64,000 bases of DNA from Microlunatus sp. Gsoil 973. GTDB taxonomy: Bacteria > Actinomycetota > Actinomycetes > Propionibacteriales > Propionibacteriaceae. The notes beneath the pieces are model-generated. The model made no database searches. It was not told the DNA's origin and was given only the letters and a program-made list of their open reading frames with translations. Positions 18,366 to 27,495 of the stretch are shown here, piece by piece (position 1 is the stretch's first letter; the number at the start of each line of letters is the position of its first letter). The stretch spans positions 2,852,001-2,916,000 of the forward strand of contig NZ_CP046122.1 in NCBI RefSeq assembly GCF_009707365.1, read 5' to 3'. The translations under genes were made by a program, and so were the position numbers.

Positions 18366-19238
18366 TCAGGGTCGCAGCGGCGCCAGGGGCAGGTTGTGGA
18401 TGGCCCGGCTGAGCGCTTCGACGGGTTCCCGGGGTGCCCGCGGATTGTCCACCAGAGCCATCTCCACGTCGGGCAGCACGGGCAGATCGAAGCGGCCGCT
18501 GACCACCCGCAGGTCGGCGGGAACCCGGCTCTGGGCGAGGACGCACAGTCCGAGCCCGGCCCGGGTCGCGGCCAGGATGGCGTTGATCTCGCGGGTGTTG
18601 CAGGTGATCCGCCAGGTCCGGCCGATGCCCTCCAGCGCGCTGATCGCGGCACTCCGGCTGTAGCTGGGTGCGTGATAGGTGATCAGCGGCACCGGCTGGT
18701 CCGGATCGATGTCTGTCTTCTCCAGCCCGACCCAGACCAGCCGGTCACGGCGCACCAACCGGCCCCGGTCGGTGTCGGGCTCCTGGTTGATGAAGATCAG
18801 ATCAAGATGGTTGGCCAGCAGGCGGCGCTGCAGGATGCCGGACTGCGTCACGGTGAGTTCGAGGTTGATCTTCGGATAGAGCTGCCGAAAGTCCCGCAGG
18901 ATGTGCGGCAGCTCGCTGAGCGCCAGTTCGTCGGCCGCTCCGAACCGGAGCCTGCCGGACATCGCCGAGCCGCGGAAGTAGGCGATCGCCTCGTCGTTGG
19001 CAGCCAGAATCGTCCGGGCGAACCCGGCCATCGCCTCGCCGTTGTCGGTCAGCCGTACGGTCCGGGTGTCACGGGAGACCAACTGGCGACCGGCCGCCAG
19101 CTCCAGCCGGCGGACGTGCTGGGAGACGGTTGGTTGGCTCAGCCCCAGCTGCTCGGCCGCCCGGGTGAAACTCAGCCCCTCGACCACGGCCAGATAGGTG
19201 CGCAGCAGCACCGGATCGAAGGTCTGCTCGTCCGCCAC
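18366..19238 (-). CDS. LysR family transcriptional regulator
   Basis: 290 residues. An N-terminal LysR helix-turn-helix ([36 protein letters not shown]) is followed by an effector-binding domain. It is divergent from the MFS exporter at 19568, the usual arrangement for control of a target gene. The effector is unknown. The 190 bases between it and the cold-shock gene hold that gene's promoter region; I see no other gene there. Confidence 0.92.
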   Translation of the reverse strand: MADEQTFDPVLLRTYLAVVEGLSFTRAAEQLGLSQPTVSQHVRRLELAAGRQLVSRDTRTVRLTDNGEAMAGFARTILAANDEAIAYFRGSAMSGRLRFGAADELALSELPHILRDFRQLYPKINLELTVTQSGILQRRLLANHLDLIFINQEPDTDRGRLVRRDRLVWVGLEKTDIDPDQPVPLITYHAPSYSRSAAISALEGIGRTWRITCNTREINAILAATRAGLGLCVLAQSRVPADLRVVSGRFDLPVLPDVEMALVDNPRAPREPVEALSRAIHNLPLAPLRP

Positions 19239-19250
19239 GGTGCTCCCTTG

Positions 19251-19280
19251 TCACTCTGTGATCACTCTGCTGTCACTCTG
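19251..19280. promoter_or_regulatory. Three TCACTCTG direct repeats at 11-bp spacing
   Basis: TCACTCTG begins at 19251, 19262 and 19273, one DNA turn apart, immediately upstream of the LysR start. Together with the AT-rich stretch around 19315-19335 this makes the 329-base divergent region a likely LysR control site. No convincing gene lies in 19239-19567. Confidence 0.5.
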
Positions 19281-19567
19281 CTGCCGCTCCGTGCCGCACG
19301 GAGCCATTACGACACCTAATAATAGATATAGCCGCAATGATGCGGGCCAATAATGTCGGTGGCGTAGGCTGGAAGCCAGAGCCTCGCAGTCGGACTCTTT
19401 CCCACCTCGATCACCCGGACGCCTCCGTGGCGGCCCCCGGGGACTATTCCGTACGGCCTGGTCGGGGATCTGTGATCGTCCGGCTACACGATGACGTGCC
19501 GGGGACCTGCTCCTTTCAGTGCTTCAGTGCAGCCAGTGGTATTTGATCAGAGTTTGGTGATTGCCTC

Positions 19568-20956
19568 GTGTCCGCGGTGCCCGCAGAACGCCGTGTACCT
19601 GTTCGCGTCGTCGACGACCGGACGCCCCGACCCGTAGCCGTCGATCGACCAGCCGGTCCCGAGCCGGGGCCCGACGCGGTGGAGACCGAGGTCTCCCGCT
19701 GGCCTCGGAGCTTCGCCGCCCTACAGATTCGCAACTACCGGATCTACTTCTGCAGCCAGATCGTGGCCAACACCGGCCTGTGGATGCAGCGCATCGCCCA
19801 GGACTGGCTGATCAGCCAGTTGACCGGCAGCGCGGCGGCGGTCGGCATCACGGTCGCCTGCCAGTTCCTGCCGGTATTGCTGTTCGGCATGTTCGGCGGA
19901 CTGGTGGCCGACCGCTTCCCCAAGCGCAGGGTGCTGATGATCACCCAGTCGGTGGCCGCGTCGCTGGCCGGGCTGCTCGGCCTGCTCGCGATCACCGGCG
20001 TCGTTCAGGCCTGGCACGTCTTCGGCATCGCGGTGATGCTCGGCTTCGTCACCGTTGTCGACAATCCGACCCGGCAGGCGTTCGTCTCCGAACTGGTCGG
20101 CCGCGATCACATCCGCAGCGCTGTCAGCCTGAACTCCTCGGTCTTCCAGCTCGGCGGACTCGTCGGCCCCGCGGTCTCCGGCGTGTTGATCCACGCCGTC
20201 GGCCAGGGCCCGTCGTTCCTGATCAACGGCGCCGCCTGCCTGCTGGTGGTCACCCTGCTCGGCATCATGGTGGTACCCGATTCAGTGTCCCGGGCGGCAA
20301 CGCAGAGCGACTCGATCAGCCGCCAGATCGCCGAGGGACTGCGCTACATCCGTCACACGCCGGAGGTGATGTGGGCGATCATCCTGGTCACCGCGCTGGC
20401 GTTGTTCGGGCTCAACATGCCGGTCATCCTGACCGCCTTCGCAACAACGGTCTTCACCAGCGGCGTTGGTGGCTACAGCCTGTTCAACACCCTGGTCGCG
20501 GTCGGGTCGCTGGCTGGCGCACTGCTGTCGGCGCGGCGGACCGGCGGACCGCGGCTGCGGCTGCTGGTCAGCTGCCTCGCGGCCCTCGGAGTCGGGCTGG
20601 TCCTCGCCTCGCGCTTCGGTTGGGAGCCGCTGTTCTGCGTCACCCTGGTGGGCATCGGCATCGTCACCATGTTGTTCATGACCAGCGCCAACTCGCTGGT
20701 TCAGATGACCGCGCCGGCCGCTGTACGGGGCCGGGTGATGAGCGTCTACCTGCTGATGCTGCTGGGCTGCCAGGCGATCGGCGGTCCGATCGTCGGCACC
20801 GTGATCGATCACCTCGGGGTCCGCTCGACAATGCTGGTCTGCGGCAGCATCGTGACGCTGGCGGCGCTCGGCGCGGGCCTGGCGATGGCCCGGCAGTCGA
20901 ATCTGCGGTTGAGCGTCAGCCGGAGCCGGGTGCCGCTGCAGATCGTCCACCGCTGA
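19568..20956 (+). CDS. MFS exporter (MFS_3 / EntS-like)
   Basis: About 462 residues. A Pro/Arg-rich N-terminal stretch of about 55 residues precedes the core RNYRIYFCSQIVANTG. WMQRIAQDWL and the loop GGLVADRFPKRR follow. Around twelve membrane segments. It is a clear paralogue of the exporter at 5310, which helps to show that the latter has lost its normal N-terminal joining. It is divergent from a LysR regulator. GTG 19568 lacks a strong ribosome site, so the precise start is uncertain. Confidence 0.88.
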   Translation: MSAVPAERRVPVRVVDDRTPRPVAVDRPAGPEPGPDAVETEVSRWPRSFAALQIRNYRIYFCSQIVANTGLWMQRIAQDWLISQLTGSAAAVGITVACQFLPVLLFGMFGGLVADRFPKRRVLMITQSVAASLAGLLGLLAITGVVQAWHVFGIAVMLGFVTVVDNPTRQAFVSELVGRDHIRSAVSLNSSVFQLGGLVGPAVSGVLIHAVGQGPSFLINGAACLLVVTLLGIMVVPDSVSRAATQSDSISRQIAEGLRYIRHTPEVMWAIILVTALALFGLNMPVILTAFATTVFTSGVGGYSLFNTLVAVGSLAGALLSARRTGGPRLRLLVSCLAALGVGLVLASRFGWEPLFCVTLVGIGIVTMLFMTSANSLVQMTAPAAVRGRVMSVYLLMLLGCQAIGGPIVGTVIDHLGVRSTMLVCGSIVTLAALGAGLAMARQSNLRLSVSRSRVPLQIVHR

Positions 20957-21051
20957 ACCGGCCGCTGACCCAGGGCTTCTCGCGGCCCGGCCCCGGAGCG
21001 TAGCGTTAACCCGGTCGGTAGGCAGTCCCACCAACCGGATCGAGGTCGTCG

Positions 21052-22167
21052 ATGATCACGAGGCCGAAGATGCTCCTCGCCGGGGCCGTCGCGACCGCGA
21101 CCCTGGTCGCACTGCTCAATGGCACCGGATCCGAGGTCCGGTCCGCGCAGGCGGCTCCCGCGTCCGGTTCGGTACGGGTGATCCGAACTGTGTTGCGCGG
21201 TGAGAACGTCCCGTGGGGGATGGCCCGGCTGCCGGGCGGCGACATCGTCTACACCACCCGGGACACCCATCTCGTCCGACGGCTCAACCTGAAGACCGGG
21301 ACATTCCACACCCTGGGCCGGATCAAGGCCGCCCGGTCCCAGACCTCCGCCGGCGGCGAAGGCGGTCTGCTCGGCATCGCGGTCGACCCCGACTTCGCCC
21401 GGACCCATCTGCTCTATGTGTACTACTCCACCGCCGGCGACAATCGCGTCGCCAGGGTGCACTACTACACCCAGCGCAGGCCCTATCACCGGTTGGGCCG
21501 GCCTGAGGTGATCGTCAAGGGCATTCCGCACGGCATCCACCACAACGGCGGGCAGCTGAAGTTCGGTCCGCGCGGCCGGCTGTACATCAGCACCGGCGAG
21601 GCGGGCAACCCGTCCCTTGCCCAGAACAAGCACTCCCTCGGCGGGAAGATCCTGCGGGTCACCCGGCGCGGCAAGCCCGTGGCGGGCAACCCGATCGCCG
21701 GCTCCCGGTTGTGGACCTGGGGGCACCGCAACGTGCAAGGACTCGCCTGGGACGGCGCCCATCGGCTATGGGCCTCGGAGTTCGGGGACCGGAAGGCCGA
21801 CGAGCTCAATCTGATCCGGAAGGGACACAACTACGGGTGGCCGGCCACCCAGGGACGGACCAGCCACAAGGGCTACACCAGCCCGGTCGCACAATGGGGC
21901 ACCGAGGTCGACTCCCCCAGCGGCATCGCCTTCACCAACGGGGTGATCTGGATGGCAGCCCTGAAGGGCGAGCGGCTCTGGCGGATCCCGATGAGCGGCA
22001 CCCGGACCGCCGCCGCACCCACGGCGTATCTGATCGGCAGGTACGGCCGGCTCCGCAGCGTGCTCTGGATCGGCTCCGGACGGTTGCTGGTCACCACCAG
22101 CAACACCGACGGCCGGGGCGCACCGAACCGGCACGACGACCGCGTCCTGGAGCTGTCCGTACGCTGA
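21052..22167 (+). CDS. PQQ-dependent sugar dehydrogenase family protein, exported (copy 1)
   Basis: 371 residues. A signal peptide (LLAGAVATATLVALLNG to AQAAPA) is followed by a six-bladed propeller of the soluble glucose dehydrogenase / HHIP type. Motifs: VPWGMARLPGG, GGEGGLLGIAVDPDF, YVYYSTAGDNRVAR, HHNGGQLKFGPRG, YISTGEAGN, GHRNVQGLAWD, ASEFGDRKADELNLI, NYGWPATQG and SPSGIAF. Family members oxidise sugars using PQQ, although many actinobacterial ones have no proven substrate. It is followed four bases later by a second copy, so the pair arose by duplication. Confidence 0.9.
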   Translation: MITRPKMLLAGAVATATLVALLNGTGSEVRSAQAAPASGSVRVIRTVLRGENVPWGMARLPGGDIVYTTRDTHLVRRLNLKTGTFHTLGRIKAARSQTSAGGEGGLLGIAVDPDFARTHLLYVYYSTAGDNRVARVHYYTQRRPYHRLGRPEVIVKGIPHGIHHNGGQLKFGPRGRLYISTGEAGNPSLAQNKHSLGGKILRVTRRGKPVAGNPIAGSRLWTWGHRNVQGLAWDGAHRLWASEFGDRKADELNLIRKGHNYGWPATQGRTSHKGYTSPVAQWGTEVDSPSGIAFTNGVIWMAALKGERLWRIPMSGTRTAAAPTAYLIGRYGRLRSVLWIGSGRLLVTTSNTDGRGAPNRHDDRVLELSVR

Positions 22168-22171
22168 ACAC

Positions 22172-23404
22172 ATGACCGGTTCCCGGGCCGTGATCGGCGC
22201 AGCCGCCATTGCGGTGGCCCTGCTGGGCGGCTGCACCGGCACTGAACGGTCCGGCACCGCCGCGACGACACCGGCCGGCGCGTCGGGTTCGGCCCCAGGG
22301 TCCGCCAGGCCGGGCGACACTGCCGGTGGGCGGGCAACACCGGCCACCACCGGCCGGGCCACCGGTCCCAGCACACCGTCGGCGGGGCCGGCGCCGGTGC
22401 ACGGCTCCGTGCGGGTGGTCCGTACGGTCGCCGACGGCATCAACGTCCCGTGGGGACTGGCCCGACTGGGCGAGGACGAATTGCTGGTCAACTCACGAGA
22501 CAGCCGGACCATCACCCGGGTCGACATCGCCACCGGACGCGAGGCCAGGGCCGGCGAGATCACCCAGGCGCGCTCCAACGGCACAAGGGGCGGCGAGGGA
22601 GGCCTGCTCGGCCTGGCCGTGTCGCCCGACTTCACCCGCAACCACGTGCTCTACGTCTATTACTCCACCGACCGGGACAATCGGATCGCCCGGGTGACCT
22701 TGGACCGGGACGCCCAACCCGGACAGCAGCTCCGGGACCTGCAGGTGATCGTGGACGGTATCCCGCACGGCCTGCACCACAACGGCGGACGGATGGCGTT
22801 CGGGCCGGACGGAATGCTCTACGTAACCACCGGCGAGGCCGGTGATCCCGAGCTGTCGCAGGACAGGAGCTCACTGGGCGGCAAGATCCTGCGGATGACC
22901 ACCAGCGGTGCTCCGGCACCCGGGAACCCGGACCCCAGATCCTTGGTCTGGTCCTATGGGCATCGCAACGTCCAGGGGCTGGCCTGGGACCCGGCCGGGC
23001 GCCTGTGGGCCTCGGAGTTCGGGGAACGTACGGCCGACGAACTCAACCTGATCGTCAAGGACCACAACTACGGCTGGCCGGATACCCAGGGCCGCACGGA
23101 CAACCCCGACTACACATCTCCGGTCGCGCAATGGGGCACCGAGGTCGACTCACCGAGCGGCATCGCCTACGCCGGCGGCGCGATCTGGATGGCCGCTCTC
23201 CGCGGCGAGCGGTTGTGGCGGATCCCGCTCGACGGCACCCGCACCGCCGGGCCGCCGGAGGACTTCCTCAATGGCCGCCACGGACGCCTGCGCAGTGTGC
23301 TCGCGCTCGACGATCACACCCTGCTGGTCACCACCAGCAACACCGACGGACGCGGTGCTCCGGACCGGTCCGACGACCGGATCCTCGAACTGGCCGTCCG
23401 ATGA
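22172..23404 (+). CDS. PQQ-dependent sugar dehydrogenase family lipoprotein (copy 2)
   Basis: 410 residues. It starts with a lipoprotein signal ending LLGGC, then an Ala/Gly/Thr/Pro-rich linker of about 60 residues, then the same propeller as copy 1 with nearly all motifs shared (VPWGLARLG, GGEGGLLGLAVSPDF, HHNGGRMAFGPDG, TTGEAGD, GHRNVQGLAWDP, SEFGERTADELNLI). This copy should be anchored to the outer face of the membrane, whereas copy 1 is probably released. Same strand and a four-base gap point to one transcript. Confidence 0.9.
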   Translation: MTGSRAVIGAAAIAVALLGGCTGTERSGTAATTPAGASGSAPGSARPGDTAGGRATPATTGRATGPSTPSAGPAPVHGSVRVVRTVADGINVPWGLARLGEDELLVNSRDSRTITRVDIATGREARAGEITQARSNGTRGGEGGLLGLAVSPDFTRNHVLYVYYSTDRDNRIARVTLDRDAQPGQQLRDLQVIVDGIPHGLHHNGGRMAFGPDGMLYVTTGEAGDPELSQDRSSLGGKILRMTTSGAPAPGNPDPRSLVWSYGHRNVQGLAWDPAGRLWASEFGERTADELNLIVKDHNYGWPDTQGRTDNPDYTSPVAQWGTEVDSPSGIAYAGGAIWMAALRGERLWRIPLDGTRTAGPPEDFLNGRHGRLRSVLALDDHTLLVTTSNTDGRGAPDRSDDRILELAVR

Positions 23405-23437
23405 TCGCCGACCCGGACAACAAATAGACTGGCCGGC

Positions 23438-24346
23438 ATGGCTACCTGGGAGGACGGGCCGGAATACGCCCCGCTGGAACAACCTGCGGAGTTCACCGCC
23501 CCCGATGCTCCCCCGTTGTCGGTCGCCGAACCGCAGCCGGAGCCGCCCGGGGCGCCGGCGGAACGCCCGCAGTTCGGCAATCCCCCGGAACACGTGGCGC
23601 CGCTGGCAACACTGGTGCCCGACATCGGAACCCAGCACCGGGATCCTCACCTGCCCTTCGAGGTCGACTCCGACGCGATGACCCAATCCGGTGGCGGCGG
23701 TGCCTGGGGTGCCGCTCATTGGCGGCCCCCGACCGGACCCCCAACCACGGGCGCGGCGGCGCCCGGACCGTGGGGACCACCATCCGGGGCTCCGGTCGCC
23801 GCTCCGACCGATCCCATGACGCTGCGGTCGGCGCCCCCGTCGACGCCCGGTGGAATGCCCGCACCCGGCACGCCTGCCTGGTTCGGCCCGGGTCCGGCGG
23901 CACCGTCCCGCCCGGCGCCGCCCCCATCGCTGTTCCGTGCCACGCCGCCGGGGGCGATCATCGTCCTGGCGCTGGCGATCTTCTGGGTGATCGCACCGCC
24001 GGCATTCCTGGTGGCATTCGTGCTGGCAGCCCGGGCCCGGTACGCCCGACGCAGGATCCTGACAGCGTTCACCGTCGTCGGCGCCGTTGTGCTGCTGATC
24101 CCGACGATCGACGTCTTCATCAATCTGGGCGACTTCGGCAGCTGGTACGGACTGCTGTCCACCTGGTCGCTGCTCGGTTCGCTGTTGATGATCGTGCTGA
24201 TCCTGACCTTGGTCAACACCGAGATCAAGAACCCGCCCGGCGGATCGGGAGGCGGCGGCTACCGGCAGCAACCGGCTCCGCCGTACCTCCAACAGCGCCC
24301 CGACCAGCGTGCCGGCGACCAGCAGTGGCCACCGCCCGGACAGTGA
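23438..24346 (+). CDS. Proline-rich membrane protein of unknown function
   Basis: 302 residues. The first 165 are disordered, rich in Pro, Ala and Gly. Three hydrophobic segments follow (AIIVLALAIFWVIAPPAFLVAF, ILTAFTVVGAVVLLIPTI, LLGSLLMIVLILTLV), then a short Pro/Gln-rich tail. No known domain recognised. Its stop overlaps the start of the helicase-associated gene by four bases, so they are co-translated. Confidence 0.75.
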   Translation: MATWEDGPEYAPLEQPAEFTAPDAPPLSVAEPQPEPPGAPAERPQFGNPPEHVAPLATLVPDIGTQHRDPHLPFEVDSDAMTQSGGGGAWGAAHWRPPTGPPTTGAAAPGPWGPPSGAPVAAPTDPMTLRSAPPSTPGGMPAPGTPAWFGPGPAAPSRPAPPPSLFRATPPGAIIVLALAIFWVIAPPAFLVAFVLAARARYARRRILTAFTVVGAVVLLIPTIDVFINLGDFGSWYGLLSTWSLLGSLLMIVLILTLVNTEIKNPPGGSGGGGYRQQPAPPYLQQRPDQRAGDQQWPPPGQ

Positions 24347-26529
24347 CGGCGCCGCGTACCCTGACCGAGGCACTCCGGGGCCTCGATCATGATCAACTGA
24401 CCGAGCTGTTCCGGCTCAGGCCGGATCTCGGCTACCCGCTGCCCCGGCACATCGGCGAACTGGTCGCCCAGGCGACCACCTCGGTGTCGGTGGGTCGAGC
24501 GATCGACCGGCTCAACGCGTGGCAAACCGCCGTCGCCGAAGGCCTCGCGGTGCTGCCCGACGGCGCCTCGGTTGCCGACCTGGTGGCGCTCACCGGCCGC
24601 CCGACAGCCGTCCTGAGTCAGGCGGTCGATGATCTTCGCCGACGTGCCCTGGTGTGGGGTGGTGATGATGATCTTCATCTGCTGCGCGCCGCCCGTGATC
24701 ATTTCGGCTCCTATCCAGCCGGTCTCGCCCCTGTTTCGCCACAGCCGTTGACCTCCGGCCAGATCGACGAGGCGCTGGCCGCGGCCGGCGAGCAGGTCCG
24801 CCCGGTGCTCGATCGCCTGTTGTGGGGACCGCCGACCGGGACAGTGCGCAATGCCGATCGGGCTCTCCGGCTGATCGACGCGCGTACCCCGGTGGAGATC
24901 CTGCTGGCCCGCAGGCTGCTCCGGCCGGTCGACCGTGACACGGTGATCCTGCCGCGGGAGGTCGCACTCCGGCTGCGGGCTGCCGGATCCGACTGGCTGA
25001 TCAGTCGCGACCCGGTGCCGACGTCGGCGCCGGAGATCTCCGGCATCCAACGCAGCCACTCGGTGATCAGGTCGGCCGCTGCGGGCGCCGCCAACGAGGT
25101 GGTCCACGATGCGGAGTTGATCATCTCCGAGCTGGACGCGAATCCGCGCCGGCTGCTCCGGGACGGCGGCATCTCCGCCCGCGACGTCCAGGCGATCAGC
25201 CGCGCCCTCGACGGCCGCGTCGATTACACCAGTTTCCTCCTCGAGGCCACGGCAGCAGCCGGACTGATCGGAAGTCCCGACAAGATCACTGCGCTGCCGA
25301 CGACCGACTACGACCGCTGGGTGACCCTGTCCGGTCCGGAACGCTGGCTCCGGCCGGCCACCGCCTGGCGGGATGCCGAACGGTACTTCTCCTCAACGGT
25401 CGACTCCCACCCGCTGAACGCCGAAGCACTGGCCCCGCGCGCACCGGAGAACCGACACCTGATCATGGCGGCTGCTGCGACGGCCGAGGTCGGGACCGTG
25501 ATCAACACCGAGGATCTTGCCGACGTCGTGGCCTGGCACCGCCCGGCCGCCGGCCGGCACGCACGGCAACTTGAGGTGGTGATCGACTGGACCTGGCGGG
25601 AGGCGACCTGGCTGGGACTGACAGCACTCGGCTCGATCACCGAACTGCTTCCGGTCGTCCTCGGTGACCGGGACGTGCCGGATGATCTTGCCCGGCTGTT
25701 CCCGGTGCCGTTGGACCGGGTGATCATCCAGTCCGACCTCACTGCCGTGGCCCAGGGCCCGTTGGAAGCCGCCGTTGCCGGCACCCTGCGGCTGCTCGCG
25801 GATCAGGAGTCCCGTGGCGGCGGCGCCGTCTACCGGTTCAGCCAGTCCTCGATCAGGCGGGGATTCGACTCCGGGTGGGCAGCGGCCGAGATCGGCGACT
25901 GGTTGCAGCAGCACTCGACAACCGGGATACCGCAGCCGTTGCGGTACCTGATCGACGACGTGGCCCGCCAGCACGGCACCGTACGCGTCGGCTCGGCGGC
26001 CAGCTATCTACGGGTCGAGGACCCGGCCCAGCAGGCGGCGGTCCTGGCCCATCCCGAGGCCGCCCGGTTGCAGCTGCGATCGATCGCGCCCGGCGTCCTG
26101 GTGTCGGCCGCCGACCCGGACGAGGTCGTCGAGGCCTTGCGCCGGCTCGGACTGAAACCGGCCGCCGAGGACGACCAGGGGCGGCTGCTGACCACCCGAC
26201 CGCCACGACGGGCGACCATCCACCGGCCGACCAACCCGCCGGGCCGACGACCGGCGACGGCGGAGGAGATCGCTGGAGCCGTGCTGGCGGCCGATCGCCG
26301 GAGGCCGCGCTCCGACGACGGGCTGGAGCTGCTGCGGGAGGCGGTCGACCGGGACCTGGTCGTGCAGATCACAGTCGTTGACGGTGAAGGCCGGTCCTCA
26401 ACCCGTCTACTCCGGCCGCGGCAGGTCGGTGACGGGACGGTCCGTGGCATCGACCCGGTGTCCGCCCAGCCGGTTTCGGTGCCGATTCCGCGGGTTTCCT
26501 CGGTACAGCGACCTGACCAGCAGAAATAG
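24343..26529 (+). CDS. Helicase-associated domain protein (XPB/Ssl2-like C-terminal domain family)
   Basis: About 728 residues from a GTG that overlaps the previous stop. It resembles the actinobacterial 'helicase C-terminal domain' proteins of the Helicase_C_3 type: N-terminal LTEALRGLDHDQLTELFRLRPDL, and a C-terminal module with GTVRVGSAASYLRVEDPAQQAAVL and the VVQITVVDGEGRSSTRLLRP ending. No Walker motifs are present, so it is not itself a motor. It lies about 1 kb before the XPB helicase on the same strand, a conserved pairing in this phylum that suggests a DNA-repair partner role (inference). Confidence 0.85.
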   Translation: MTAPRTLTEALRGLDHDQLTELFRLRPDLGYPLPRHIGELVAQATTSVSVGRAIDRLNAWQTAVAEGLAVLPDGASVADLVALTGRPTAVLSQAVDDLRRRALVWGGDDDLHLLRAARDHFGSYPAGLAPVSPQPLTSGQIDEALAAAGEQVRPVLDRLLWGPPTGTVRNADRALRLIDARTPVEILLARRLLRPVDRDTVILPREVALRLRAAGSDWLISRDPVPTSAPEISGIQRSHSVIRSAAAGAANEVVHDAELIISELDANPRRLLRDGGISARDVQAISRALDGRVDYTSFLLEATAAAGLIGSPDKITALPTTDYDRWVTLSGPERWLRPATAWRDAERYFSSTVDSHPLNAEALAPRAPENRHLIMAAAATAEVGTVINTEDLADVVAWHRPAAGRHARQLEVVIDWTWREATWLGLTALGSITELLPVVLGDRDVPDDLARLFPVPLDRVIIQSDLTAVAQGPLEAAVAGTLRLLADQESRGGGAVYRFSQSSIRRGFDSGWAAAEIGDWLQQHSTTGIPQPLRYLIDDVARQHGTVRVGSAASYLRVEDPAQQAAVLAHPEAARLQLRSIAPGVLVSAADPDEVVEALRRLGLKPAAEDDQGRLLTTRPPRRATIHRPTNPPGRRPATAEEIAGAVLAADRRRPRSDDGLELLREAVDRDLVVQITVVDGEGRSSTRLLRPRQVGDGTVRGIDPVSAQPVSVPIPRVSSVQRPDQQK

Positions 26530-26566
26530 CGGAGCATCCGCCTTCGGCCGACATAGGCTGATCGCA

Positions 26567-27418
26567 ATGCGCGAGACGAGGTTCCGGCGCCTGCTGGTCA
26601 TCGTCCTGTGCGCCTCGGGGTTTGTGGCGCTCTGGGTCGTGGCCGACAGATCGCTGTCGACACCGGATGCTGCGAACTCGGCTCCGTCCGAGGCTTCCAG
26701 TCGGTCCGGCAGGCAACCTGCGTCCGGCGAGGCTCCGGGAGCACCGGGCACCGATGCCGGGACGACGCATCCGGGCGGGCCCGTGGGACACGGTCGAAGC
26801 ACCGAACCGATCGGGCGGACGACCACCACCGATCACCTCCGGTCGCCGGCCACGCGCGGGTCCACCGCCTCCGCAGTGCTACCCGCCGTCGACGGACTCC
26901 GGGTGATCGACAACAACCACGACTCGATCACCGTCAGATGGAACGCCGTCGCCAACGGTGGCGACCCGGGGAGTCCGCGGGTGGCCTACTACCAGGCGAC
27001 GCTGAACGGGATCCCGTCCGGGGAGACCGCCGGCCGTCAGTTGACCATCAACTGGTTCAACGACGAGATGACGACTCATTTCATCCGGGTGCGCGCCGTG
27101 GACACCGCCGGCCACCGCGGGCGTCCGGGCGACCCGCTGATCGTCGAACGGCCCGACGAGCCGACGACGCCCGCCTCACCGACCGCGACGAGCCGGCCCA
27201 GCCCGGAATCGTCCCGGTCGCCGAGCCCGGCCTCGACACCGGGCCCGATATCGACGACCCCGACAACCAACCCGGCACCGCCGCCGGGACTGGTCCGGCC
27301 CGGTCCGACCCCGAACCCGACGGCCGACCAGCCGGTTACGTCTGCTCCGACCACCCCGAGTTCCGGTCCCGCCGCTGGTTCGACGACCGACGCGACGTCG
27401 GACACCGGCGGCGGTTGA
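26567..27418 (+). CDS. Membrane-anchored fibronectin type III domain protein
   Basis: 283 residues. One N-terminal membrane segment (LLVIVLCASGFVALWVV) is followed by a disordered region and then a single fibronectin III-like domain from about residue 105 to 195 (VDGLRVIDNNHDSITVRWNAV to HFIRVRAVDTAGHRG). The C-terminal 90 residues are rich in Pro, Thr and Ser. The protein should sit outside the membrane; its partner is unknown. It lies between the helicase-associated gene and XPB but has no evident link to DNA repair. Confidence 0.75.
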   Translation: MRETRFRRLLVIVLCASGFVALWVVADRSLSTPDAANSAPSEASSRSGRQPASGEAPGAPGTDAGTTHPGGPVGHGRSTEPIGRTTTTDHLRSPATRGSTASAVLPAVDGLRVIDNNHDSITVRWNAVANGGDPGSPRVAYYQATLNGIPSGETAGRQLTINWFNDEMTTHFIRVRAVDTAGHRGRPGDPLIVERPDEPTTPASPTATSRPSPESSRSPSPASTPGPISTTPTTNPAPPPGLVRPGPTPNPTADQPVTSAPTTPSSGPAAGSTTDATSDTGGG

Positions 27419-27495
27419 TCTTCCGCCGCGCCGGTTCGGTCGACCCACCGGCCACGAACGGGCGGTGTCAGCTGCGGCGAGTAGTCTCGAACGCT

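Noticed and set aside
19337..19546. 69-residue open frame between LysR and MFS
   Set aside because: No ribosome site, no similarity I can recognise, and it covers the presumed control region.
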